Shown here piece by piece: positions 34,602-43,655 of a DNA stretch of 64,000 bases. The stretch comes from Glaciecola sp947496235 (GTDB lineage: Bacteria > Pseudomonadota > Gammaproteobacteria > Enterobacterales > Alteromonadaceae). The DNA lies in the NCBI RefSeq assembly GCF_050306235.1, contig NZ_JBLWFH010000008.1:124001-188000 (forward strand). Direction: 5' to 3'. A model generated the notes under the pieces. It did no database searches, was not told the origin of the DNA, and was given only the letters and a program-made list of their open reading frames with translations. The stretch's first letter is position 1; every line of letters begins with the position of its first letter. The translations under genes and the position numbers were made by a program.

Positions 34602-36046
34602 CCCATGCTCCGATCAAGCAGGTTGTTATACTTGGTGGTGGCGCTGTAGGCTGGTCTGCTGCTGTTGGATTAGCCAGAGGATTACAGGGGCAAGATTGCC
34701 AAATATCAGTCGTAGACTTGCCAATCCAAGAGCCTGAGCTGATCGCAGCTGGCCCGCAAATTTTTGACTACCATAAAATTTTAGGTATTCAAGAAAGGCA
34801 GTTATTACAGTCTGGCCATGCAAAATTATCTTTGGCACAAGCTTTTTCAGGTTTTAATAAATCCTCAGATTTGATTTTCAATAGCTTTGATACTTCTCGT
34901 CCTGAATTTTGTAGTATTGAATTTCACCATCTTATGAACTGGTTCAATCTTACTGATTTTGCCGACTATTCAATACCGTCCTGTGCCTGTAAACAGCAAA
35001 AATTAGCGCTGCCTAAAGTGGGTAACGACCCGGTTCAATCGAGTTTTACTTGTGGAATGCACTTAAACACCCAAGTGTACCGCAAATTTATGCAGGGTGC
35101 GGCAAACCAGTTAGGCGTTAAATCTTACTCATCATTAATTGACAATATCGAGCAAGCTGAAAATGGCTTTGTGACCAAAATTACCTTGCAAGATGGCACT
35201 AGCTTAGCGCCAGATTTGGTGATAGATAACAGTGGTTACAACTCGTTGGTAATGCGACGTACTTTCAATTTAAATTATCAAAGCCACCCGTTGAGCTCTA
35301 GTATCAATCGCCGAATTGAATGCTTAGCCTCAACCAATTCGCCAGCCTTGCCTTATAGCACTCATTCCGTATTGCCATGTGGATGGAAAGAAAGCATTCA
35401 AATGGCCAACATACATTCAACCAGTGTTAATTTTAATCAGAATCAGTTTAGTGATCAGCAGGTAATTGAAGCGATTGGCCTTAATTTTGATGTTGCAGAT
35501 AAACCGGTGGTATCAAATATTCACATTGGCCATTTGACACATTTTTTCTATCACAATTGTGTCGCTATTGGTGAAGCTGCTGGTTATGTTGCAAGCCCAT
35601 CCATGACTAATTTGGTGATGTCACAAAGAGCTATTACCAAATTATTAGACTTGTTTCCAAATAAAGCTTGTTTGGTAGCAAATACAAATGAATACAACAG
35701 GCGTGTTAAAGCAGACTACTCAGAAGCGTTCGACTATTTAGCCTTTCATTATCAATGGGCAAAGAAACAACATCCTAAACTTGAGTGTGTGCAAGAAATA
35801 CCTACGCCATCAGAAAAGCTACAACAACGCATTGGACTATTTGAGAGTACGGGGCGGGTAGCCTACGAATTAAACCCAATGATTACTCGGCAGTCTTGGT
35901 TGAATGTTTTACAAGCTTTCTGCGCTGAAAAATCTGGAATAGATCCCTTAGTAGGGGCCTTAGATAAAGAAAATGCCAAAGGATTTTTAAACAAATTAAA
36001 GCAAGCTGTGCAGCAGCACGTTCACAGCTTTAATGCTTATCGGTAA
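34595..36046 (+). CDS. Degenerate tryptophan-halogenase-like protein
   Basis: A 483-residue paralogue of the preceding protein, sharing its layout: ILGGGAVGWSAAVGLARG at the N-terminus, GTSLAPDLVIDNSGYNSL in the middle and NEYNRRVKADYSEAFDYLAFHY near the C-terminus. The WxWxIP motif is replaced by CGWKESIQM, and the catalytic Lys context is not recognisable, so halogenation is unlikely. It may be a partner subunit of the intact enzyme or bind flavin for another purpose. ATG 34595 overlaps the upstream stop, so translation is coupled. Confidence 0.8.
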   Translation: MLTHAPIKQVVILGGGAVGWSAAVGLARGLQGQDCQISVVDLPIQEPELIAAGPQIFDYHKILGIQERQLLQSGHAKLSLAQAFSGFNKSSDLIFNSFDTSRPEFCSIEFHHLMNWFNLTDFADYSIPSCACKQQKLALPKVGNDPVQSSFTCGMHLNTQVYRKFMQGAANQLGVKSYSSLIDNIEQAENGFVTKITLQDGTSLAPDLVIDNSGYNSLVMRRTFNLNYQSHPLSSSINRRIECLASTNSPALPYSTHSVLPCGWKESIQMANIHSTSVNFNQNQFSDQQVIEAIGLNFDVADKPVVSNIHIGHLTHFFYHNCVAIGEAAGYVASPSMTNLVMSQRAITKLLDLFPNKACLVANTNEYNRRVKADYSEAFDYLAFHYQWAKKQHPKLECVQEIPTPSEKLQQRIGLFESTGRVAYELNPMITRQSWLNVLQAFCAEKSGIDPLVGALDKENAKGFLNKLKQAVQQHVHSFNAYR

Positions 36047-36110
36047 TCAAGCATGCACAACACAAATTTTAATTTTAATGAGATACAAAATAGTTTTTAC
36101 GGAGATGTAT

Positions 36111-39035
36111 ATGAAATTTAACGCTAAATTGCTAAGTTCTGCCGCTGCGGCTGTAGCGCTAGCAATGGCTGTTCAAGGCTGCCAACCCAAAAGCGATGCA
36201 CCAAATTCAGGTGAACAGGCAACTAAAAATTATCAACAAACGGCTAACGGTGTAATCGTAACCCCTAGTGAAGGGCAAGCAAAAACCGTAAGAGTGCAAG
36301 TTTACGACAACAACATTTTCCGTGTAACAGCTTTACCTCATCAAAACTTAGAAAGTGTTGCAGACAGTATTCAAGTAGTGGCTAAGCCTTCTGGAACCTT
36401 TGAAGTAAGCGAACAAGGTTCAAGTATTAAAGTGGCTACCGAGGAAGGATATGCCTTAGTTAACCTTGCCAGCGGTGCAGTTACCGTGTTCGATGATCAA
36501 GGGAAAGAATTACTGTCCAGTGTCAACAGCGGTGAATTTGGGCCTGTAACCATGGACCCAATTACGCCTGACGAAGATAGCTATTCTATGCGTCAGCAGT
36601 GGAACAAAAATACTGATGAAGGATTTTTTGGTTTAGGTCAGCATCAAAACGGCCAAGTTAACTATGCTGGTGAAAATTTAGAAATGGCTACTCATAACCT
36701 CGAGATTACTATTCCTATGGTAGTGTCTACTCGTCACTACGGCGTGCTTTGGGACAATGCATCCATTACGCATTTTGGTGATCCTAGAGGCAATATGCCA
36801 ATGGATGAAAACCTATCTTTATTCGATGAGCAAGGAAATCCTGGAGGATTAACAGCCAAATATTATGATGGCGAAGAGCTTTTATTCACTCGCGTTGAAT
36901 CTGATCCTAATTATCAGTTTTTATCTCACAACAGTGTAAGAGAATTTCCTTTTCCTGAGGAGATTGGTGATGTTGCAAATCCGCAGGTTGAATGGACAGG
37001 TAGCATAATGTCAGACACTGGCGGTGAACATTTTTTCAAACTCTATTCTAGTAGCTATGCAACCGTAGAATTTGCAGGAGAAGAAGTGTTAAATCGCTGG
37101 AGAATGAATTGGAATCCTTGGTACCACGATTTTACCTATGAAATGAAAGCTGGCGAGAAAGTCCCAGTGAAATTTACATGGGATTCAAATGGCGGTTATT
37201 TCAGAATGAAGCACACGCCACCGCAAGCTCAAGAAGACCAGTATTCTTTATCATTTGCATCTGAAACCGGCAAAGCCATAGATTACTACGTGGTAGTGGG
37301 TGATGATTATGATGATGTTATCGCAGGTTATCGCGAGCTAACGGGTGACTCTGTGATGTTGCCTAAATGGGCGTACGGATTTTGGCAAAGCCGTGAGCGC
37401 TACACCAATCAAGATCAGTTAGTCGATGTCGTTAAAGAATACCGCAAGCGTGAAATCCCCTTAGATAACATAGTACTTGATTGGTCGTATTGGCCACAAG
37501 ACGCTTGGGGAAGCCATAAATTCGATAAAGAGCATTTCCCAGATCCTAAAAAAATGGTGGATGAAGTTCATGCGCTAAATGCCAATATTATGATTTCTGT
37601 TTGGCCTAAGTTTTACCCTACTACTGATAACTATAAAGAATTGGCAGCTAAGGGTTACATGCTAACCAAAAATGTTGACCAAGAAGGAAATCTAGACTGG
37701 ATTGGTCAAGGCTACAAAAATGGTTTCTACGACCCCTACCCAGAAGAATCTCAACAAATATTTTGGCGCCAATTACGCGACAACATCAATGTACACGGAT
37801 TCGATGCTTGGTGGTTAGATGCTTCAGAGCCGGACATTCATTCAAACTTGTCGTATCAAAAACGAAAAGAAGTCATGAGTCCATTATCTGTAGGTAACGG
37901 TGCTGAATATTTCAATTCTTATGCTGTGCCTAACGCCGAGGGTGTTTATAAAGGTGAGCGAGTAACAGACCCAGACAAACGCGCTTTTATTTTAACTCGT
38001 AGTGGTTTTGGTGGAATTCAAAGAGCCGGAACAGCCATATGGAGTGGTGATACAGTGCCGCGCTGGTCCAATTTACGCGAGCAAATTGCTGCTGGTTTAG
38101 GTGCTAGTTTGGCGGGTATGCCTAACTGGACGATGGACATAGGCGGATTCACACCAGAAGACAAATATCGCAACGTGGATGGAAAATTCGTAGGTCACTT
38201 CTCAGGTTTACGCGAAGAAGATATTCAACCTTGGCAAGAATTGAATGTACGCTGGTTCCAATTCGGCGCTTTCGTACCCTTGTTCCGCTCACATGGACAA
38301 AACCCTTATCGTGAGATTTTCAATATTGCGGATGAAGGTTCAGATATTTATAACTCAATGGTTTATTACACTAAATTGAGATACAGATTAATGCCATATA
38401 TCTATAGTGAAGCTGGCAAAATGTACCATCAAGATGGCACTTTAATGCGTGGTTTAGTAATGGATTTCCCAGAAGATAAAACCGCCATTAACTTAAATGA
38501 TCAGTATATGTTTGGTCCTGCATTGTTAGTGAATCCGGTTCATCAAGAAGGTGCCACTTGCCGGGAAGTTTATCTGCCTCAAGGAACGACCTGGTTTGAT
38601 TTTTACACTGGTAAGTCTTATCAAGGTGGTCAAACAATTGAAGCCAGTGCACCGCTAACTCGTATGCCGTTGTTTGTTAAAGCCGGTTCTATCATTCCCA
38701 CTGGACCAGCAATTCAAACGGTTTATGAAAAGCCTGATGCGCCAATTCTCCTAACAATTTATGCAGGAGAAGATGGTGAGTACGCACTTTATGAAGACGA
38801 TGGTAAATCATACGATTATGAAAAAGGTGAATTTAGCTTTGTGCAAATTAATTATGACGACAATGCTAAAACCGTCTCTTTCAGCCAACGTGAAGGCGGA
38901 TTCCCAGAACTTGTGACTGAACGTGTGTTTAACATTCGTTTGATTACTGGAGAACAAGCCGACGCCGCTAATTTTGATGTACAAACTGAAGCACAAGTGA
39001 CTTATACAGGTGAACCAGTTAGCGTTCAGCTTTAA
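36111..39035 (+). CDS. GH31 family glycosidase with PA14 insert, probable alpha-xylosidase
   Basis: A 974-residue lipoprotein. The signal ends at AMAVQGC (lipobox-like). A PA14 domain is inserted at about residues 244-380 (GGLTAKYYDGEELLF...), as in the Cellvibrio alpha-xylosidase Xyl31A. The GH31 barrel shows FWQSRERYTNQDQL, WWLDASEPD (nucleophile Asp about 570) and IWSGDTVPRW (acid Asp about 647). The expected reaction is removal of terminal alpha-1,6-xylose from xyloglucan oligosaccharides. ATG 36111 follows GGAG at 36101; the frame also opens at 36033. Follows the halogenase pair by 64 bases. Confidence 0.9.
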   Translation: MKFNAKLLSSAAAAVALAMAVQGCQPKSDAPNSGEQATKNYQQTANGVIVTPSEGQAKTVRVQVYDNNIFRVTALPHQNLESVADSIQVVAKPSGTFEVSEQGSSIKVATEEGYALVNLASGAVTVFDDQGKELLSSVNSGEFGPVTMDPITPDEDSYSMRQQWNKNTDEGFFGLGQHQNGQVNYAGENLEMATHNLEITIPMVVSTRHYGVLWDNASITHFGDPRGNMPMDENLSLFDEQGNPGGLTAKYYDGEELLFTRVESDPNYQFLSHNSVREFPFPEEIGDVANPQVEWTGSIMSDTGGEHFFKLYSSSYATVEFAGEEVLNRWRMNWNPWYHDFTYEMKAGEKVPVKFTWDSNGGYFRMKHTPPQAQEDQYSLSFASETGKAIDYYVVVGDDYDDVIAGYRELTGDSVMLPKWAYGFWQSRERYTNQDQLVDVVKEYRKREIPLDNIVLDWSYWPQDAWGSHKFDKEHFPDPKKMVDEVHALNANIMISVWPKFYPTTDNYKELAAKGYMLTKNVDQEGNLDWIGQGYKNGFYDPYPEESQQIFWRQLRDNINVHGFDAWWLDASEPDIHSNLSYQKRKEVMSPLSVGNGAEYFNSYAVPNAEGVYKGERVTDPDKRAFILTRSGFGGIQRAGTAIWSGDTVPRWSNLREQIAAGLGASLAGMPNWTMDIGGFTPEDKYRNVDGKFVGHFSGLREEDIQPWQELNVRWFQFGAFVPLFRSHGQNPYREIFNIADEGSDIYNSMVYYTKLRYRLMPYIYSEAGKMYHQDGTLMRGLVMDFPEDKTAINLNDQYMFGPALLVNPVHQEGATCREVYLPQGTTWFDFYTGKSYQGGQTIEASAPLTRMPLFVKAGSIIPTGPAIQTVYEKPDAPILLTIYAGEDGEYALYEDDGKSYDYEKGEFSFVQINYDDNAKTVSFSQREGGFPELVTERVFNIRLITGEQADAANFDVQTEAQVTYTGEPVSVQL

Positions 39036-39050
39036 GTGCTTAATTTACAG

Positions 39051-39078
39051 AAAAGTGTTGGCTTGCCAGCACTTTTCG
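39051..39078 (+). terminator. Terminator-like hairpin between GH31 and GH3 genes
   Basis: AAAAGTGTTGGC pairs with GCCAGCACTTTT, with one G-T pair, around a short loop. It lacks a long T-run, so it is perhaps only partial. Confidence 0.55.
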
Positions 39079-39100
39079 TTGTGGATAGAAATTTTGAAAA

Positions 39101-42100
39101 ATGGGATTTAACACCACCATGGCAATGCAACATAAAACCTTTTTAGTGCGCGCGTGCGCGACGGCTTTGGCTACTTTATTAGTGGTAGGCTGTGCTTCAG
39201 AAAAAACATCTTCCACTGCACCTACAGTAGATGTGCAAGAAAAAGTAGAATGGCCTAATTTAACCAGTCCTATCGTCTACGCAGAAGAAGACAAAGCCTT
39301 TGTCGAAGACTTGTTAGGAAAAATGACGACAGAACAAAAAGTCGGACAGGTTCTACAGGCAGAAATACAGTCAATAACACCTGAACAAGCGCGTGAGTTT
39401 CATATAGGTTCAATATTAAATGGTGGTGGTTCTGTACCTAATAGAAATCCAGAAGCGACTGCCAAAGATTGGGCGGCATACGCGCAAACTTTCTACCAAG
39501 CGTCTGTGAATGCGGATGAAAAACATGCTGGAATTCCAATTATTTGGGGCACAGATGCTGTGCACGGACATGGTAACTTGGAAGGGGCGACAATTTTCCC
39601 ACACAACATTGGATTAGGTGCTGCCAATAATGCTGAATTGGTTGAGAAAATTGGCCAAGCCACAGCATTAGAAGTGCGCGCAAGTGGTATTGAATGGATC
39701 TTTGCACCAACAGTAGCAGTCGCTCGAAATGATCGCTGGGGGCGTACCTATGAATCTTATTCTGAAAACCCAGAACTCGTTGCCAAACTTGGTGCTGCCT
39801 TAGTTACAGGTATGCAAGGCGAAGTTGGTACCGATGAATTTCTTGGTGAAGATCGTGTGCTAGCAACGGTAAAACACTTTATTGGAGACGGCGGTACTTT
39901 TGGTGGTGATGACCAAGGCGACGTCAGATTAAATGAGTCTGAACTTATTCGTATTCATGCACCTGGCTATTTTTCAACCTTGGATGCAGGCGCCCTCTCC
40001 TTGATGGCCAGTTTTAACTCCATTAACGGCGAAAAGATGCATGGTAATCAGTATTTGCTAACCGATATTCTGCGCGAAAAACTCGACTTTAAAGGATTAG
40101 TGGTAGGGGATTGGAACGGTCATGGGCAAGTACCTAACTGTACCAACGATAGTTGCCCGCAGTCTTTCAATGCCGGTCTTGATCTCTTTATGGTAGTGAA
40201 TGATTGGGAAAGCATGTATCACAAAATGCTGGAGCAATTAGCTGCTGGCGAAATTACTATGGCACGTTTAGATGAGGCGGTGCGTAGAATTTTGTTGGTG
40301 AAAAAAGCATTAGGGCTATTTGACGGTAAAGGCCCTTTAGATCGTCAAGTGGGCGGAGATAATACCGTTATAGGTTCTGACCAGCATCGCGAAATTGCTC
40401 GCCAAGCTGTGCGCGAATCACTGGTTTTACTCAAAAACAACGATAGCCTGTTACCGATCAGCACCCAAAAACATGTACTAGTCACTGGTCCTGGCGCCAA
40501 TGATTTAGCCATGCAAGCTGGTGGTTGGACTGTCACTTGGCAGGGCACTGGTACTAAACCAGAGGATTATGCCGGTGCTACCAGTATTTTCGAAGGTTTC
40601 CAGCAAGCCTTCGAGGGAACCAGTGGTTCAGTAGAACTCAGCGCAGACGGAAGTTATCAGAATAAACCCGATGTTGCCGTTGTAGTCTTTGGGGAAACAC
40701 CCTATGCGGAAGGGCAAGGGGATTTAAACAGTTTAGAATTTGAACCTGACAACAAAAAATCCCTAGCGCTGCTGAAGCAACTCAAATCTCAAGGTATCAA
40801 GGTAGTATCTGTGTTTATTTCGGGTCGTCCCTTGTGGATAAATCCTGAAATAAACGCATCTGATGCCTTTGTGGCAGCTTGGCTACCAGGCAGTGAGGGG
40901 GCTGGCATCGCAGATGTGTTAGTGAGTGAAAATCCGCAATCCCCTGAATATGATTTTACCGGTAAACTTTCATTTTCATGGCCTAAAACTCCGCTTCAGG
41001 ATGAATTGAATGTAGGTGATGAAGACTATGATCCTCTATTTGCTTATGGTTACGGTTTAACTTATCAAGACAAACAAAATCTTGGCATCTTGGCTGAACA
41101 AGTGGAAGGTTTGGAAAGTGCATCAAATGGCGATATTGACCTTTATATGGGACGTCCGCTTCAACCTTGGCATGTATTTATCAGAAACGATAATTCTAAC
41201 CAAATTCTCAGTGGTGCCTTTGCGCAAATGACAGACGGTACTGCAACAGTAAGAACAGCAGATAAAGATGTGCAAGAAGATGCGCTAGAATTTACCTTTA
41301 AGGACGTATGGTCCTCAGGTATGTATATCGCCAGTGGTTCAATGGACTTAACTGATTACATGCAAGAAGGAACCCTTGAAGTTGACATTCGAGTAGATGC
41401 TATTCAAAACGGAACATTGTCTTTAAGCGTTAATTGTCAGCCTTATTGTCATCAGCATTACCCATTAAGAGATTGGGCGCTAGAACATGAAGGAAAAGGG
41501 TGGCAGCATTTGTCTATTCCGTTATCTTGCTTAGTGGAAGAGGGGACAGACATCGCCAATGTAACTCGTGGTTTGGATGTAAATACTGGTGGTGCTGGTA
41601 CAGTAGCAATTGCCAATGTACAAATTAAACGACAAGGTGAACCTAACATGTCTTGCGTTCCTAGAGATAGTTATGCCACTACACCGGGTGTTCTCAATGA
41701 ACATTGGGCAGTGAGTTGGTGGATGCCTAGGCACTTAGCAAAAGTAAAACAGGCCCAACAAGGTACAGCTGACTTAGTCATGATAGGGGATTCAATTACC
41801 AATGGCTGGGAAGATGTTGGTAAAGACGTTTGGCAAAAATACTTCGGCGATATTGACACACTTAATCTTGGATTTTCGGGTGATAGAACTGAAAACGTCA
41901 TCTGGCGATTGCAAAATGATGCTCTCAAAGGAGTATCTCCTGACTTAGCCGTAATAATGATAGGCACTAACAACACTGGTCATCGTTTAGACAGCCCAGA
42001 AGCTATTCGAAATGGGGTATCTGTGATTATTGATGAGTTACAAAAACAAACACCAGACACCAAAGTACTTCTATTGGCTATTTTTCCAAGAAGTGCGACA

Positions 42101-42325
42101 CCAGAAGATGAATTACGTCAAAACAACAGTAAGACAAACATACTGTTAGAGCAGTTAGCACAACAAAAAGGGGTTATGTTTGATAGTTTCAATCAAGCGT
42201 TTTTAACCGAAGATGGGACCTTGACGACGGAAATCATGCCGGATTTACTACATCCAAAACAAAAAGGATATGAAATCTGGGCGAAACAACTCAAACCCTA
42301 TGTGGATAAATATGTTGGTAAATAA
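39101..42325 (+). CDS. ExoP-type GH3 beta-glucosidase fused to an SGNH/GDSL esterase
   Basis: A 1074-residue lipoprotein (LLVVGC lipobox near residue 30). The GH3 part has GIPIIWGTDAVHGHGN, KHFIGDGGT and the nucleophile motif VVGDWNGHGQ (Asp about 336), then the GH3 C-domain (LLKNNDSLLPI), and an ExoP-type beta-sandwich (residues about 680-855). The last 190 residues form an SGNH hydrolase: MIGDSITNGW (Ser about 896), IGTNN and DLLHP (catalytic His about 1050). This suggests one protein that removes beta-glucose and acetyl groups from acetylated oligosaccharides. ATG 39101 is used; ATG 39119 is possible. Confidence 0.9.
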   Translation: MGFNTTMAMQHKTFLVRACATALATLLVVGCASEKTSSTAPTVDVQEKVEWPNLTSPIVYAEEDKAFVEDLLGKMTTEQKVGQVLQAEIQSITPEQAREFHIGSILNGGGSVPNRNPEATAKDWAAYAQTFYQASVNADEKHAGIPIIWGTDAVHGHGNLEGATIFPHNIGLGAANNAELVEKIGQATALEVRASGIEWIFAPTVAVARNDRWGRTYESYSENPELVAKLGAALVTGMQGEVGTDEFLGEDRVLATVKHFIGDGGTFGGDDQGDVRLNESELIRIHAPGYFSTLDAGALSLMASFNSINGEKMHGNQYLLTDILREKLDFKGLVVGDWNGHGQVPNCTNDSCPQSFNAGLDLFMVVNDWESMYHKMLEQLAAGEITMARLDEAVRRILLVKKALGLFDGKGPLDRQVGGDNTVIGSDQHREIARQAVRESLVLLKNNDSLLPISTQKHVLVTGPGANDLAMQAGGWTVTWQGTGTKPEDYAGATSIFEGFQQAFEGTSGSVELSADGSYQNKPDVAVVVFGETPYAEGQGDLNSLEFEPDNKKSLALLKQLKSQGIKVVSVFISGRPLWINPEINASDAFVAAWLPGSEGAGIADVLVSENPQSPEYDFTGKLSFSWPKTPLQDELNVGDEDYDPLFAYGYGLTYQDKQNLGILAEQVEGLESASNGDIDLYMGRPLQPWHVFIRNDNSNQILSGAFAQMTDGTATVRTADKDVQEDALEFTFKDVWSSGMYIASGSMDLTDYMQEGTLEVDIRVDAIQNGTLSLSVNCQPYCHQHYPLRDWALEHEGKGWQHLSIPLSCLVEEGTDIANVTRGLDVNTGGAGTVAIANVQIKRQGEPNMSCVPRDSYATTPGVLNEHWAVSWWMPRHLAKVKQAQQGTADLVMIGDSITNGWEDVGKDVWQKYFGDIDTLNLGFSGDRTENVIWRLQNDALKGVSPDLAVIMIGTNNTGHRLDSPEAIRNGVSVIIDELQKQTPDTKVLLLAIFPRSATPEDELRQNNSKTNILLEQLAQQKGVMFDSFNQAFLTEDGTLTTEIMPDLLHPKQKGYEIWAKQLKPYVDKYVGK

Positions 42326-42374
42326 TTACTAAGTAGATTTCTACACTTTACATAGTTTTAAAAAGGACACTAAG

Positions 42375-43598
42375 ATGAATATTAAGCAAGTCTTGATAGG
42401 GGCTAGCCTGTGCCTGTCAATCGTGATTTCAGGTTGTGGTGGCGGTGGTAGTTCCAGCTCTACCCCAAATCCACCACCACCTCCGCCGGCGCCACCAACA
42501 CAGCCACCGGTAGAGCCTGAATATGATATTCCACCGGATGCTACCAGCATGCGGGACCTGACTTCAGTAGAATTTGCCGCCTTACTTGGTGAAGGTATCA
42601 ACATTGGTAACTCACTTGAGGCTCTTGATGCTAATGGTGTCCCCAATGAAACTGCTTGGGGTAATCCACCGATTTATTTGGAACTCATACAAGCAATTAA
42701 ACAAGCGGGTTTTGATATCGTTAGATTACCAGTGGCATGGAGTAAATTTAGCGATCCTGACACATACGAAATTGATGATGCTTGGATTGCAAGGGTCAAA
42801 GAAGTGGTTGATATGATCCTCGATGAGGACATGTATGTCATGATTAACATGCATTGGGACGGTGGCTGGATGCAACCTACCTATGCACAGCAAGACGAGG
42901 TGAATGAGCGTATTACTGCTATGTGGCGCCAAATTGCCATAGAATTTCGTGATTATGACGACCACCTATTATTTGCCGGTACTAACGAAGTTATGGTGAC
43001 AGGTGATTATGGTACACCCACCGAAGAATACTACACTGTACAAAATAGCTTTAATCAGACTTTCGTGGACACAGTGAGACAGACCGGTGGACGTAACTAT
43101 TATCGTTTCTTAGTGGTACAAGGCTTCAATACCAATATAGACCATACGGTGAACTTCGCTGTAATACCTGAGGATCCCGAGCAACAAAGACTCATTATGG
43201 AAGTGCATTTTTATGATCCCTTCCAGTTTACCTTAGATGAATCCAACGACAATATTACCCAATGGGGAGCCAATGCAACGGATCCAGATAAAACTGCGGG
43301 CTGGGGCAATGAGGATTTCACTGATCAACAATTCGACAAAATGAAGACAAACTTCATCGATAACGGTGTCGGTGTGATTCTTGGAGAATATGGCGCCATT
43401 TTACGAACCAACGTGATAGAGCAGGCCAGTTATCGTGTAGATTGGAATGCACATATTGTAAATGCTGCGCTTGTACGAGGTATAGTGCCGATTTATTGGG
43501 ACAATGGCGCAACCGGCAATCATGGATTAGGTGTTTTTGATCGAGTGACAGGTAGTCAGGTTTATCCAGACGTTATTGATGTGATTAAACGTCAATAA
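42375..43598 (+). CDS. GH5 family (subfamily 4-like) surface endo-xyloglucanase or glucanase
   Basis: A 407-residue lipoprotein. The signal ends in IVISGC, followed by a Gly/Ser/Pro linker that would hold the enzyme off the membrane. GH5 motifs: INIGNSLEA, VRLPVAW, NMHWDGGW, FAGTNEVM (acid/base Glu about 205) and VILGEYGA (nucleophile Glu 338). The GTNEV form is seen in subfamily 4 xyloglucanases such as the Cellvibrio enzymes. It would make the first cut in the polymer at the cell surface. ATG 42375 follows AAAAAGGACAC. Last gene of the locus, followed by a terminator. Confidence 0.9.
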   Translation: MNIKQVLIGASLCLSIVISGCGGGGSSSSTPNPPPPPPAPPTQPPVEPEYDIPPDATSMRDLTSVEFAALLGEGINIGNSLEALDANGVPNETAWGNPPIYLELIQAIKQAGFDIVRLPVAWSKFSDPDTYEIDDAWIARVKEVVDMILDEDMYVMINMHWDGGWMQPTYAQQDEVNERITAMWRQIAIEFRDYDDHLLFAGTNEVMVTGDYGTPTEEYYTVQNSFNQTFVDTVRQTGGRNYYRFLVVQGFNTNIDHTVNFAVIPEDPEQQRLIMEVHFYDPFQFTLDESNDNITQWGANATDPDKTAGWGNEDFTDQQFDKMKTNFIDNGVGVILGEYGAILRTNVIEQASYRVDWNAHIVNAALVRGIVPIYWDNGATGNHGLGVFDRVTGSQVYPDVIDVIKRQ

Positions 43599-43616
43599 CT
43601 AGAAATTGAAGTACAA

Positions 43617-43655
43617 AAGCCCGCAGATAAATAAATTATTGTGCGGGTTTTTTAT
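43617..43655. terminator. Terminator closing the glycan locus
   Basis: AAGCCCGCA pairs with TGCGGGTTTTTT around an AT loop. It lies between the convergent GH5 gene and the thioredoxin-like gene. Confidence 0.8.

Noticed and set aside
34595..36046. Reading the second halogenase-like gene as a pseudogene
   Set aside because: The frame is complete, keeps the FAD motif and overall layout, and is translationally coupled; it is better seen as a diverged paralogue.
42341..42646. Minus-strand 101-codon frame at the start of the GH5 gene
   Set aside because: Its Gly/Pro-rich product is the antisense of the GH5 linker; the plus strand has a lipoprotein signal, ribosome-binding site and catalytic motifs.
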